Shown: positions 8,700-17,292, numbered from the stretch's first letter. The stretch: DNA of 64,000 nt from Cytophagales bacterium UBA2561 (GCA_002340355.1 DDLX01000043.1:62001-126000); one strand, 5' to 3'. A program made the numbers and translations. Notes: a model not told the origin generated them from the sequence alone.

Positions 8700-9557
8700 A
8701 TGAAAACAGAAAATTCAACTGATAAATTTTTTCGGAAAAATCTCCGAAATCATAGCGTCCGACCTTCGGCTTCGGCATGGGAAAAGTTGGAACAAAATCT
8801 TGATGAAGATGAAGAAATGCCCAAATCTACGGGATTTCGAAAGCGAAAAATACTTTTTGGCGTGGCAGTATTGCTTTTGGTCAGTGGTGGAATTTGGTAT
8901 GGCTCAAATTTTCAAGCTGAATCCGAAAAAGCTAAAATCGTATTGGGAGATTCATTAAAGAATTCTTCGAAAAATACTAATTCAAAAATATCTCAAAATA
9001 TTACTGAGGGAGATTCTAATCATACTAAAAGTACTTTCGAAATAACCACAAATCAGGTAGTTACTAGCTCCAAAATTAAAACAGAAAATCATCCTGTTCA
9101 TTTAGTATCTGAATTGGTACAAAATCAAAATAGAAACACTTCCTACTCTACACCAAAAGCAAAAAATACAATAGAAATTATTGAAACAAAAACTACACAC
9201 TATCAGAAACTTGATACTGAAAATACTATTGAAAATTTGAGTCTAAATAACTCAGATTTGGGAGCTTTAGAGTCCGAAAAACTGGAGACTCAAAAAGAGC
9301 ATTCAAAAGCTCCAAAAAAGACTCAAAAAGTGGAAATTATTATCAAAATGGGGAGTCAAGGAAGTAACCGACAAAGTCCTCGAAATGAGAAAATGAAGGA
9401 ATTATTTCCTGAAGCGGATTCTATTGAAAAAGTACAAAAACAAAAAACTCGTTTAGGACGAGTGCTTAAACAAGTAAGAAATTTCAAGAATGGTAACAAA
9501 GTAGATTTAAATCAGCTGAAAAAAAATCCTGAAAACCGTTCTTCTACTCAAAATTAG
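8700..9557 (+). CDS. Anti-sigma-like single-pass membrane protein
   Basis: About 285 residues from ATG 8700 (a GTG at 8688 in frame is less likely). The cytoplasmic start contains FRKNLRNHSVRPSASAWEKL, a motif I also see three times at the start of the protein encoded at 51647-53281 beside another ECF sigma factor. A transmembrane segment (ILFGVAVLLLVSGGIWYG) lies near residue 45-65, followed by a low-complexity polar region rich in N, S, K and T and a basic C-terminus. Position after a sigma gene and topology suggest it holds or modulates that sigma factor; this is inference, and no classical ZAS zinc motif is visible. It could instead be a structural linker between inner membrane and envelope. 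Confidence 0.6.
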   Translation: MKTENSTDKFFRKNLRNHSVRPSASAWEKLEQNLDEDEEMPKSTGFRKRKILFGVAVLLLVSGGIWYGSNFQAESEKAKIVLGDSLKNSSKNTNSKISQNITEGDSNHTKSTFEITTNQVVTSSKIKTENHPVHLVSELVQNQNRNTSYSTPKAKNTIEIIETKTTHYQKLDTENTIENLSLNNSDLGALESEKLETQKEHSKAPKKTQKVEIIIKMGSQGSNRQSPRNEKMKELFPEADSIEKVQKQKTRLGRVLKQVRNFKNGNKVDLNQLKKNPENRSSTQN

Positions 9558-9623
9558 TAGCCTAAAAGTAGTTTTCATACTACTTGGTTAGTGGTCAAAA
9601 TATAGATTAAAAATACAGGGGTT

Positions 9624-10616
9624 ATGCACAGAATAAATGCTTTTTATCGCTTTCTTTTAGGAGGAGTAATCGGAATAATTAGTTTGTTTGTCAATGACTT
9701 ACAGGCATCTGAAAATGCGCCCAAGTTTGAATCTAATGGCGATACAGTCATTATCAAATTTGGTGAAAACAGTCAACTTACACTTTATATTGATAATGCT
9801 GAAGACCGTCAAACTTTAGGCGAATTAGATTTAAATGCTTTGGTCGAAAAAGTTAATGCCTATATGAATACCCAATATTCAGAAGAGCCGGTTTATTCTG
9901 AAGCTAATCCGAAAATGGTTGAGAAAGTAGAGATGGAGGCGGAGATAAAAGCAGTTCAAATTGAAAATCGGACGAACATTCCAGATGAAAATCTACCTAA
10001 AGAATTTGGTTTTAGGGATACATGTCAAAATGAAAATATAAAATGGGTTTGGAATTTAGATATTGGGTTTAATAATTATCGGCAAAGTGGAACAGAAGCA
10101 GGGGCTACTACTCAAGATTTGAAAGCAGGACGTTCAAATTACTTTGCAGTAGGAACAGGACTCAAAATGAAAATTGCAGAACGAACTTCGCTGAAAGTTG
10201 GCGCAGAAATTTCGTGGAATAGCTTACATTTTGCTAATAGTACTCGTCTTGAAAATTCGGAAAAAGGGACAAATTTTGTGATTGATACCTTTGCAGTGGA
10301 CAAATCAAAGCTGAATATCACGTACTTATCTATACCTTTAATGTTTCAGTTTGAGAGTCAGAAACGCTGGACATTTGGCGTAGGTGGACATTTGGGCTAT
10401 CGAGTGGGAACACATTTTAAGCGGGAGTATCGTAGAGATGGTGTAAATAAAACCGAAAAAGAATATGATTCCTTTGGTGTAAATAATTTCAAATATGGTT
10501 TGCGTTCGGAGGTAGGTTATGAAGGTTGGCGACTTTTTATGAACTACGACTTGAATGCCTTATTTAAAGGAAATTCACCTGATTTACAATTGTTGAGCTT
10601 CGGATTTCGAATGTAA
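9624..10616 (+). CDS. Outer membrane beta-barrel protein of the sigma module
   Basis: 330 residues with a signal peptide (hydrophobic FLLGGVIGIISLFVN, cleavage likely after LQA). A charged periplasmic stretch to about residue 130 is followed by alternating amphipathic strands (NIKWVWNLDIGFNNY, LKVGAEISWNSLHFA, WTFGVGGHLGYRVG, YGLRSEVGYEGWRLFMNYDL) and a final LLSFGFRM typical of an eight-strand porin-like barrel. It is third in the sigma operon, 66 bp after the anti-sigma-like gene. In the second module of this window the equivalent barrel is fused to the anti-sigma-like part. A surface or stress-sensing role is plausible but not shown. Confidence 0.7.
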   Translation: MHRINAFYRFLLGGVIGIISLFVNDLQASENAPKFESNGDTVIIKFGENSQLTLYIDNAEDRQTLGELDLNALVEKVNAYMNTQYSEEPVYSEANPKMVEKVEMEAEIKAVQIENRTNIPDENLPKEFGFRDTCQNENIKWVWNLDIGFNNYRQSGTEAGATTQDLKAGRSNYFAVGTGLKMKIAERTSLKVGAEISWNSLHFANSTRLENSEKGTNFVIDTFAVDKSKLNITYLSIPLMFQFESQKRWTFGVGGHLGYRVGTHFKREYRRDGVNKTEKEYDSFGVNNFKYGLRSEVGYEGWRLFMNYDLNALFKGNSPDLQLLSFGFRM

Positions 10617-10641
10617 GATTTTTTTCAATTCTCTCTTTTTT

Positions 10642-10674
10642 AGACTTACTGAGTCCTTCGAACTCGGTGAGTCT
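10642..10674. terminator. Hairpin between the barrel gene and cdsA
   Basis: Arms 10642-10654 and 10662-10674 pair over 13 bp including two G-T pairs, with a 7-nt loop. T-rich DNA follows on the plus side and A-free pyrimidine-rich DNA precedes it. It lies between convergent genes and may end transcription from both. Confidence 0.65.
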
Positions 10675-10755
10675 CTTTATTTAATGCCTAATTTATTATT
10701 AATTTTATTTTTAAATTATTTATGACCAAATTTTTAATTAAAATCTAAACCACTT

Positions 10756-11601
10756 TTAGAGCAACTTTAGAAATGCAGCAATAAATGGAGCAGCCAACAA
10801 AAGTCCATCGAAACGGTCAAGAAAACCACCATGCCCTGGGATAGTATGTGCCGAATCTTTAATATTGATACTTCGTTTGAACATTGACTCCACCAAATCA
10901 CCATAAGTTCCTGCAACTACAATGATAATAGATACTCCCAACCACTCCCATTGTTTTAGGTCTGTTAACCAAAATGATTGAATTAAACCAATACTTACCG
11001 CAAAGATTCCTCCGCCAATACTTCCTTCCCATGTTTTTTTGGGCGAAACGGTCTGAAAAAGTTTATGCTTACCAAAATTTTTACCTGAGAAATAAGCTCC
11101 TGTATCATTTGCCCATAAAATAAACAAACATCCCATTACAATATGCCAGCTATACGAGCCATCAGGATTGAAAATCACAGAGTTAAGTAAGGCAAAAGGA
11201 ACAGCGACATAAAGCACTCCTAAAAACGTAAAACCAATATTGGCAAAAGGTTTTATATCTTTTTTGTGTTTATAGCCATACAATTTGATAAAATATGCTC
11301 CCGAAAGCCCCACAAAAATCAGATGGTAATAATGAGCGGGTAAGTTTTCTTTCTCAATAAAAAAGGTCATAACATAAATAAAAAGTCCATTAATTGTACC
11401 GAATGTCTGCAAAGGAACAAGGGCTTCATCTAACTTTAGGAGTTTATAAAACTCAAGCTGTGCCAATAAACAAATGACAAAAAATAAGGCAAAATATCCC
11501 CACTCACTCCAGTACAAGGCGTTTAAAATCAATATAATACCAAATATGGCAGTAATAACACGTTGCTGTAATTCGGAAAGATGGGCTATGGGATTTTTCA
11601 T
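10756..11601 (-). CDS. cdsA: Phosphatidate cytidylyltransferase
   Basis: 281 residues, about eight transmembrane helices. Makes CDP-diacylglycerol from phosphatidic acid and CTP, the branch point for phosphatidylethanolamine and phosphatidylglycerol synthesis, in the inner membrane. The family signature is complete: SPKKTWEGSIGG near residue 185 and the C-terminal block DSAHTIPGHGGFLDRFDG, whose acidic residues bind metal and CTP. Length matches the bacterial enzyme. It stands alone, with a hairpin on its downstream side and a hypothetical gene 200 bp upstream. Confidence 0.95.
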   Translation of the reverse strand: MKNPIAHLSELQQRVITAIFGIILILNALYWSEWGYFALFFVICLLAQLEFYKLLKLDEALVPLQTFGTINGLFIYVMTFFIEKENLPAHYYHLIFVGLSGAYFIKLYGYKHKKDIKPFANIGFTFLGVLYVAVPFALLNSVIFNPDGSYSWHIVMGCLFILWANDTGAYFSGKNFGKHKLFQTVSPKKTWEGSIGGGIFAVSIGLIQSFWLTDLKQWEWLGVSIIIVVAGTYGDLVESMFKRSINIKDSAHTIPGHGGFLDRFDGLLLAAPFIAAFLKLL

Positions 11602-11754
11602 ATTTATGTGTTGTTCCGTCTCAAGGTTGGAAATAGATAATTGATTGGAGTTAAATTGGTATTAAGGTTTTAGTAAAATTTAGAGTGTAGGTTTTTCTCC
11701 TAAATAACTAAAAATCTCGAACTTATTCAAATTTAATACCTGATTCTGTATAAA

Positions 11755-11785
11755 AACCCATAAGGCTCTGAAGACCTTATAGGTT
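11755..11785 (-). terminator. Hairpin downstream of the 11808 gene
   Basis: Arms 11755-11765 and 11775-11785 pair over 11 bp with one mismatch around a 9-nt loop, 22 bp past the stop of the hypothetical gene on the minus strand. The following minus-strand DNA is only moderately T-rich. The arms carry the same ACCTATAAGG-like core as the hairpin at 1491-1523. Confidence 0.5.
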
Positions 11786-11807
11786 CGATCCGAAACTAGG
11801 TTTTATT

Positions 11808-12473
11808 TTAAATCAATTCTTTCTGAATTCCGAATTTCCGATGCACATGAAAATAAACGACTTGTTTTCGAACTTCTTTATCCTCAATTTTAAAACGGCG
11901 AGCTAACCGATTGGCTTCCTTGAGAATTTTTTCGCGGTCTTTACCATGAAAGAGATAAGAAACCCCACTTGTCATGCCAATGTCTCCGTAATAATCTCGT
12001 TCTTGAAAACTTTCAGGAAATGGGATAAAACGAGTATAAACTAACATATTTGGCTTCATCGTCTGACTAAACCCCCAATCCACTAAACAAAATGGTCTTC
12101 CTCTTTCCTCTCCTGTCATGGTGAGGAGTTGTATAGTGCCGTCCTCTTTATCCACATGTTCAACTTCGAAAATATCCACATGACTTTGAAGTGCAACTTC
12201 TAAAAATTCGGTCATACGAGGCGTAATTTCAGCAGGAGGATTTTCTGCATAATGCTCCATGGCGGTCTTTTCCTGTACGCGGGAGGTATAAATCGAAAAT
12301 TCCATCAAACTGTGTTCTTCGTCCTCTGATGCTAACTGAATATGGTTATTTTCGACCAATCGAAACGTTTGAAAAGTCGGTACCATATAATACTTATTAT
12401 ATAACTCAAATACCTGATTCTGAACCTTTATAGAATCCTCACGCAACTGTTTATAATACTCTAAGACATACAT
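11808..12473 (-). CDS. Conserved-looking hypothetical cytoplasmic protein
   Basis: Read from ATG 12473 (MYVLEYYKQLREDSIKVQNQ) this is about 221 residues. The frame stays open to a GTG at 12521, but the extra residues look non-coding. No signal peptide or membrane segment is visible. The composition is acidic with a basic C-terminus (HVHRKFGIQKELI), and the middle contains a beta-rich stretch (TIQLLTMTGEERGRPFCLVDWGFS). I do not recognise a family. It is transcribed toward cdsA but a hairpin separates them. The even codon use and lack of low-complexity sequence make it a convincing gene. Confidence 0.7.
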   Translation of the reverse strand: MYVLEYYKQLREDSIKVQNQVFELYNKYYMVPTFQTFRLVENNHIQLASEDEEHSLMEFSIYTSRVQEKTAMEHYAENPPAEITPRMTEFLEVALQSHVDIFEVEHVDKEDGTIQLLTMTGEERGRPFCLVDWGFSQTMKPNMLVYTRFIPFPESFQERDYYGDIGMTSGVSYLFHGKDREKILKEANRLARRFKIEDKEVRKQVVYFHVHRKFGIQKELI

Positions 12474-12698
12474 AAGTCTAATATTTAGAAATTCAAATTT
12501 TTGGAGTAGCCTTGATTTCACAAAACATAATTTACTAAAAACCAGTTTCTTGTAAAACGTTAATTTCAGAATAATCCCAAACTCCAGTAGGATGGCTCAA
12601 AATTAATTAAACCATTCACATTTTAAGAACATTTAAGCTATGCAATAGGTTATGGGGTCAAAATTTAGTCCAAAAATAGCGCAAAACTAGATTCAACT

Positions 12699-13289
12699 AT
12701 GGCACATCTTAAAGTTATTGAAGTTTCAAAATCCACTCAACCAGCAATGCACCCCAAAAAATTTATGCTGTGGTTGTTTATCGTCAGTATTGTTATGGTT
12801 TTCGCTGCGATGACAAGTGCTTATGTGGTACGTCAAGCCGAAGGTGTTTGGCTTTATTTTAATCTTCCACCTATATTTTATGTTAGTACGGTCATTATTT
12901 TATCAAGTAGTTTGACCATGCACTGGGCGTATTTGCAAGCTCAAAAAGATAGAGTAAGAGGAGTAAAATTAGGCATGATACTTACGACCCTTTTGGGCTT
13001 TTTATTTTTGGTAACACAGTGGCAAGGTTGGCAGGAATTACGTTCGATTGGTGTATTTTTTTCGGGTGAAGAAGCCAATGCTTCAGGCTCATTTTTTTAT
13101 GTACTTTCGGGATTGCATGGCGCACATATCGTAAGTGGAATCATTTATTTGCTCATTATTTTGGGAGCTACATTTCAATACCAAATTCATTCTAAAAGTT
13201 TGGTTCGTTTGCAAATGTGTGCTACTTTTTGGCACTTTTTGGATGCCCTTTGGATTTATTTATTCTTCTTTTTATTGCTTTACCAATAA
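12699..13289 (+). CDS. Cytochrome c oxidase subunit III-like protein
   Basis: 196 residues with five transmembrane helices. The pattern matches short bacterial subunit III of heme-copper oxidases: an N-terminal HPKKFMLWLFIVSIVMVFAA with SAYVVRQAEG, a central helix pair, SGLHGAHIVSGIIYLL, and the C-terminal FWHFLDALWIYLFFFLLLYQ with the family's HFLDALW box. Subunit III binds lipid and stabilises the oxidase but carries no redox centre. Other oxidase subunits are not in this window, so the gene is detached from its usual operon or that operon lies elsewhere. Confidence 0.88.
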   Translation: MAHLKVIEVSKSTQPAMHPKKFMLWLFIVSIVMVFAAMTSAYVVRQAEGVWLYFNLPPIFYVSTVIILSSSLTMHWAYLQAQKDRVRGVKLGMILTTLLGFLFLVTQWQGWQELRSIGVFFSGEEANASGSFFYVLSGLHGAHIVSGIIYLLIILGATFQYQIHSKSLVRLQMCATFWHFLDALWIYLFFFLLLYQ

Positions 13290-13345
13290 AATTTGATTGC
13301 ATATAAAAATTATTATGAATTATATTTTCATAACTGACTTCAAAT

Positions 13346-13385
13346 AAAAAATCTACAAAAGTATCGTAACTCTTGTAGATTTTTT
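13346..13385. terminator. Bidirectional intrinsic terminator
   Basis: Arms 13346-13358 and 13373-13385 are perfectly complementary over 13 bp (core AATCTACAA / TTGTAGATT) with a 14-nt loop, flanked by an A run on the left and a T run on the right. It lies between the convergent oxidase subunit gene and the DEAD-box gene and fits both directions. Confidence 0.9.
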
Positions 13386-13412
13386 TATTTTAATTTATTA
13401 GAAAACAATATT

Positions 13413-15161
13413 TTATCGTCTTTTACGGCGTGATTTGCGGTCTCTATCTTTTCGTCCACCACCTCGTCTATCTGAAGAATAATCTCTACTACGATTACGA
13501 CTTGATGAATCTTGCGCTCGTTCTACTTCAATATTTTTATGTCCGAATTCCTGTTGAAATCCTTCGATAATTTGCTCAGCATGATGTTCAGAAACTTCAA
13601 AAAAAGCAAAGGATTTCATAACATCAATTCCCTGAACCTCAATAGATTTATCACCTGTGGCATCATTAATCATTCCTAACAACTTAGCAGGTCGTAAACC
13701 TTGTTTCGCACCCATATTCATATACAAACGAACCGCATTATCAACTCCTCTTCTTCCTCCTCGATTTCGGCGGTCGTTGCGGTCTCTACGATTAGAACGG
13801 TCATTACGATCTCTACGATCACGGTCATTTCTACGGTCAGGAACGTTCAGATTTGGTGCATTTTTATAATAATCCAACAAACGAGTAAATTCCAATCCAA
13901 CTACATTCCGAATGAGTGCCTCAGTATCCATATTGGCTAATTTCTCAGAAATTTCTGCCATAAATGGCTCTATTTCAGGCTGAACTTCGGCATTCTCAAT
14001 TCGATCTACGAAATGGAAGAGTTGCGTTCGGCAAACTTCCTCACCATTTGGAACGGGTTTCTTTTCGAATTCTTTCTTAATGACTCGTTCAATATCCCGA
14101 ATCCGATATTTTTCTCGCTGATGAACAATCGCAATTGAGGTTCCTTTTTTATCAGCACGTCCTGTTCGTCCGCTTCGGTGGGTATAACTTTCGACATCAT
14201 CAGGCAAATTATAGTTGATAATGTGCGTTAAATCATTGACATCCAGTCCTCTCGAAGCTACATCGGTTGCTACCAATAATTGTAAGTTTCGGACTCGGAA
14301 TTTGTTCATTACCGTATCTCGTTGAGCTTGTGACAAATCACCATGCAAAGCATCTGCATTATACCCATCGTGCATCAATTTCTCAGCTACGTCTTTAGTC
14401 TCTTGACGTGTCCGGCAAAAAATAATCCCATAAATATCAGGGTGAATATCCACAATTCGCTTGAGAGCCAAATAACGATTTCGAGCCTGTACCATATAAT
14501 ATTCATGAGTCACATTGTCCGACCCAGAATTTTTTGCTCCAACCGTTATTTCATGCGGATTTTGCATATAATTTCGTGCAATCCGAGCTACTGCTTTGGG
14601 CATTGTTGCTGAAAAGAGTAAGGTTTGTCGGTCTTCCGAAACACTTTCCAAAATTTGGTTAATGTCTTCAGTGAATCCCATATTCAGCATTTCATCCGCT
14701 TCGTCAAGCACTAAAAAATCAATCGTTTCAAGACTAATTTTCTTCCGCCGAATCATATCTAACAAACGCCCAGGAGTAGCGGCAATAACCTGTGGAGGAG
14801 TATTTAATAACTTGAATTGCTTGACAATAGGTTCACCACCATACAGCGCAACCACCTTTAGATTCTTAAGATATTTCCCGTAATTTTTCAATTCTCCTGC
14901 GATTTGCATACACAATTCGCGAGTAGGAGAAAGAATTAAGGCTTGGGGAGCCTGTTGAGAACGGTCAATATTTTGCAGGACAGGCAAGCCAAAAGCGGCA
15001 GTTTTTCCTGTTCCTGTTTGTGCCAAGGCGACCAAATCGGTTTTTTCGGTCAATATCAAGGGAACTACTTCCTGCTGAATAGGGGTCGGATGCTCAAAGC
15101 CCATTTCTTGAATACCTTGTAAGATATTTTCCTCCAGCCCCAATTCTTCAAATGTCGCCAT
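13413..15161 (-). CDS. DEAD-box ATP-dependent RNA helicase with DbpA-type RNA-binding domain
   Basis: 582 residues. The core holds all family motifs: Q motif (GFEHPTPIQ, about 22), I (AQTGTGKTAA), Ia (PTRELCMQ), DEAD, SAT, RGLDV and HRSGRTGR (about 330). A long acidic linker and an arginine-aspartate-rich stretch (RDRNDRSNRRDRNDR near 455) lead to a DbpA/CsdA-like RNA-recognition fold (about 475-550) and a basic RS-like tail. The layout matches the DeaD/CsdA branch, which unwinds structured RNA during ribosome assembly and in the cold. A good TTG-N20-TACCTTTG promoter lies about 70 bp upstream, giving a leader of about 64 nt. The exact orthologue cannot be fixed by eye. Confidence 0.95.
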   Translation of the reverse strand: MATFEELGLEENILQGIQEMGFEHPTPIQQEVVPLILTEKTDLVALAQTGTGKTAAFGLPVLQNIDRSQQAPQALILSPTRELCMQIAGELKNYGKYLKNLKVVALYGGEPIVKQFKLLNTPPQVIAATPGRLLDMIRRKKISLETIDFLVLDEADEMLNMGFTEDINQILESVSEDRQTLLFSATMPKAVARIARNYMQNPHEITVGAKNSGSDNVTHEYYMVQARNRYLALKRIVDIHPDIYGIIFCRTRQETKDVAEKLMHDGYNADALHGDLSQAQRDTVMNKFRVRNLQLLVATDVASRGLDVNDLTHIINYNLPDDVESYTHRSGRTGRADKKGTSIAIVHQREKYRIRDIERVIKKEFEKKPVPNGEEVCRTQLFHFVDRIENAEVQPEIEPFMAEISEKLANMDTEALIRNVVGLEFTRLLDYYKNAPNLNVPDRRNDRDRRDRNDRSNRRDRNDRRNRGGRRGVDNAVRLYMNMGAKQGLRPAKLLGMINDATGDKSIEVQGIDVMKSFAFFEVSEHHAEQIIEGFQQEFGHKNIEVERAQDSSSRNRSRDYSSDRRGGGRKDRDRKSRRKRR

Positions 15162-15231
15162 AATTATTTGGTAATTAATAGATTATGAAGGTTTCGAATT
15201 TGAAATCTTGCTCCAAATTCATAATGAGGCA

Positions 15232-15262
15232 CAAAGGTACGAGTTTTTTTGGATTGAACCAA
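15232..15262 (-). promoter_or_regulatory. Promoter of the DEAD-box helicase
   Basis: On the minus strand TTG (15262-15260) is followed after 20 nt by TACCTTTG (15239-15232), a full match to the Bacteroidota promoter pattern. Transcription would start near 15225, about 64 nt before the ATG. Confidence 0.7.
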
Positions 15263-15533
15263 GTTAAACAAATTTTGAATCAAACTGTTTCTATTTTTTT
15301 TCTTATTCTTTAGTCCATTAATGGGGTTTAATCAGTTATTAAACGTAATTTTTTTTCAATAAAAAAACCTTCCCACCAACTAAAGTTTGAGGATTCCTTT
15401 TTGGAAAATTTAAATTTTTCCTTTCCCTAATTGCAGTCGAATAAGTGATAAAAAACCATCAATTATGTATCTATTTTCGATAATATAAAGTTACATAATT
15501 CATCCCGTAGATTAGTATTATGTCTATAATTAT
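15263..15533. other. AT-rich non-coding stretch
   Basis: Between the helicase promoter and the gene remnants to the right there are many T runs and stop codons in all frames. I see no gene, RNA signature or convincing hairpin. Confidence 0.5.
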
Positions 15534-15728
15534 CTAAACTTCTTGATTTAATGCAATATTGGCTAATTTTTTAGTTCTTTCTGAGCGGTGTAAATTTACG
15601 ATGTTATCTTGCCATCAGAAACTTTTTGGTTTTCGAGCTTTTTCTTCCAAAACTTCTAATTTTGGTTTATGGCTAAATGTTGTCCCATGCCAACCAATTC
15701 CTGTTTTGAAACTGGCTTCTGATAAGAT
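15534..15728 (-). pseudogene. Possible minus-strand gene remnant, unidentified
   Basis: One minus-strand frame stays protein-like for 64 codons with a single internal TGA. It reads ILSEASFKTGIGWHGTTFSH, continues KPKLEVLEEKARKPKSF, and after the stop QDNIVNLHRSERTKKLANIA down to a TAG at 15534. The composition (charged, few rare residues) is more gene-like than the surrounding AT-rich DNA. I do not recognise a family. It sits head-to-head with a decayed DNA methylase, so it may be another piece of a lost accessory locus. It could also be chance. Confidence 0.3.
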
Positions 15729-15757
15729 TTAAGATAAAATTTCTGAGAGTTCTCCTA

Positions 15758-16332
15758 TTGAAATTTCTCATTTTTTCAGCTCAAATCATTGCAAAAAGAC
15801 CCAATAGTGAGTTTATGACCAAGCTATTTCAAAAAGTGAAATTAAGCCAATTAAAACTTTTTATTTCTCTAACACAAAGTTTTCTGAATCATCAATTTTG
15901 GATTAATGATTTATATCAAAATTTATATACTTTCTGGAAAATGTCACAAACTGACTTACTGGAAGTCGTGGAACAGGTCAAGGAATGGAAACAAAATTTT
16001 GCCAATGGAAAAGAATTATTTAAATAGTTGAATGAAAATAGTTCTAATTTCGATAAATTAAAAATCGCATCTGCTTTTTTTGTCTATAGCCGAATTACCT
16101 TTTCGGGAACAACTGAGGCAGGAGGTTTTTCTAAACAAGCTTTCGAAAAAAGGTTTATTGATTCCAGTATCCAACGTTTAGAATTACTTCAAACCGTTTT
16201 GCTAAGATTCAGCAATGGGATTTGACTTATGGGATGCGAAATGTTACTGCTACGTCTAACCAAGAAGGCAAGGAGCTTTTCATTTCAAACTACGATTTTT
16301 GTCCTGAAAAAACACAAATTAATTTATTTTAG
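15758..16332 (+). pseudogene. Decayed D12-class DNA adenine methyltransferase
   Basis: Three readable pieces resemble a D12-type (Dam-like) N6-adenine methylase. Piece one ends in FWINDLYQNLYTFWK and EVVEQVKEWKQNFANGKELF. An in-frame TAG at 16025-16027 interrupts it. Piece two, in the same frame, reads IASAFFVYSRITFSGTTEAG, GFSKQAFEKRF and SSIQRLELL, the typical block before the catalytic DPPY motif. After a frameshift near 16200 the third piece reads QQWDLTYGMRNV and GKELFISNYDF to a TAG at 16330, the usual C-terminal strand. The DPPY segment is missing, so an internal deletion is likely as well. No restriction partner is visible nearby. Family call from motif order; certainly not functional as read. 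Confidence 0.75.
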
Positions 16333-16372
16333 TGTGAGTTGCCATTTGAAATATAACTCACACTAAGTTTTT
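16329..16372. terminator. Intrinsic terminator at the methylase remnant
   Basis: Perfect 12-bp arms (16329-16340 TTAGTGTGAGTT and 16355-16366) around a 14-nt loop, followed on the plus strand by GTTTTT. It overlaps the stop codon of the methylase remnant, showing that the remnant's 3' end is preserved. It may also serve the PASTA gene from the other side. Confidence 0.8.
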
Positions 16373-17225
16373 AATTATCAATATATTCTAATCCCTCTTC
16401 CTCTGTTTCTTCTTCAGGTTCATATCCTACGACCACCAAATCAATCACCGAACCAACCTTTACTTTCTTATCTTGGGTATAAGGTGGTGTTTGTTCCAAT
16501 ACCGTTCCGAGTTCTTTCTCTTCGTCATTTTGGTACTCAATAGAACCTAAATTTAATCCTAATCCTTGTAGCAAAATTTCAGCTTCAATCAATGGCATTC
16601 CCACTAAATCAGGAATTTCCAAAGCATTATGACCCAAACCATCTCCTACAACAATGTCGATCTTTGTGCCTTTAGGAAGTTGATATCCTTTTTCCAATCG
16701 ACTTTGGGGAATTTTTTTTCCATCTACTTGTACTTCCAAAACCTTATTTCGTCCAATATCAGGCTTATAAATAATTTCACCTTGTTTAAAGCCATAGCTT
16801 TCTAGCAATGGAGTGACTTGTTTAATCAAATTATTGTAAATATTTGGAACAGTCTCTAAAGGCGGTTTTTCTGAACGGATAGTAATATGAATTCTACGAT
16901 TAACCTTGACTCGTGCGCGTTTGGGAGGATCTTGTTTCATCACCGTGAGGGCAGGAACTTTGGCATCATAACCTGAATCAGCAACTACAAATCTCAAATC
17001 TCGATCTTCCAAAAATTCCTCTACTTCCTTGAGGTGCATCCCTGTCAGGTCAGGAACCGTGATGGTTTCGCCGTGATGAGTTGTAACAGGTAAATACACA
17101 TAAAAAAAGAATAATACCAGCAAAATTCCTAGCAAAATTATGGCACTCAGATGAATAAGTAAAGCACGGGGTGAATCATCCAGTAAAAACGGGGGTAAGT
17201 TCTCTTTTTTTAGGAAATCTTTCAT
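16371..17225 (-). CDS. PASTA-domain membrane protein
   Basis: 284 residues from ATG 17225 (MKDFLKKENLPPFLLDD). The open frame reaches 17324 but that start lies upstream of a -10-like box at 17285-17292. A transmembrane helix (LLIHLSAIILLGILLVLFFF) near 20-45 anchors an external part with three PASTA repeats of about 70 residues: ITVPDLTGMHLKEVEEFLED, LETVPNIYNNLIKQVTPLLE and LEIPDLVGMPLIEAEILLQG. PASTA domains bind peptidoglycan fragments or beta-lactams and normally sit on Ser/Thr kinases or penicillin-binding proteins. Here no kinase or transpeptidase domain is present, so it is probably an envelope scaffold. C-terminus strongly acidic. Confidence 0.88.
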   Translation of the reverse strand: MKDFLKKENLPPFLLDDSPRALLIHLSAIILLGILLVLFFFYVYLPVTTHHGETITVPDLTGMHLKEVEEFLEDRDLRFVVADSGYDAKVPALTVMKQDPPKRARVKVNRRIHITIRSEKPPLETVPNIYNNLIKQVTPLLESYGFKQGEIIYKPDIGRNKVLEVQVDGKKIPQSRLEKGYQLPKGTKIDIVVGDGLGHNALEIPDLVGMPLIEAEILLQGLGLNLGSIEYQNDEEKELGTVLEQTPPYTQDKKVKVGSVIDLVVVGYEPEEETEEEGLEYIDN

Positions 17226-17284
17226 GGGATGGTAAACTTTTAGGGCGATAAATTTTAAATGTGTTTTCGAGATCCAAAGGGCTA

Positions 17285-17292
17285 CAAAAATA
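17285..17292 (-). promoter_or_regulatory. -10-like box of the PASTA gene
   Basis: The minus strand reads TATTTTTG, 60 bp before ATG 17225. No TTG at 20 nt upstream. Its place between 17225 and the longer possible start at 17324 favours the shorter protein. Confidence 0.4.

Noticed and set aside
11775..11795. GGTTCGATCC resembling a tRNA T-arm
   Set aside because: No acceptor stem, anticodon arm or D-arm can be folded around it; it is part of the hairpin at 11755-11785 and its flank.
13657..13940. Plus-strand open frames opposite the DEAD-box gene
   Set aside because: They are read from the antisense of the arginine-aspartate-rich linker; their serine/arginine or threonine-rich repeats are a by-product of that repeat.
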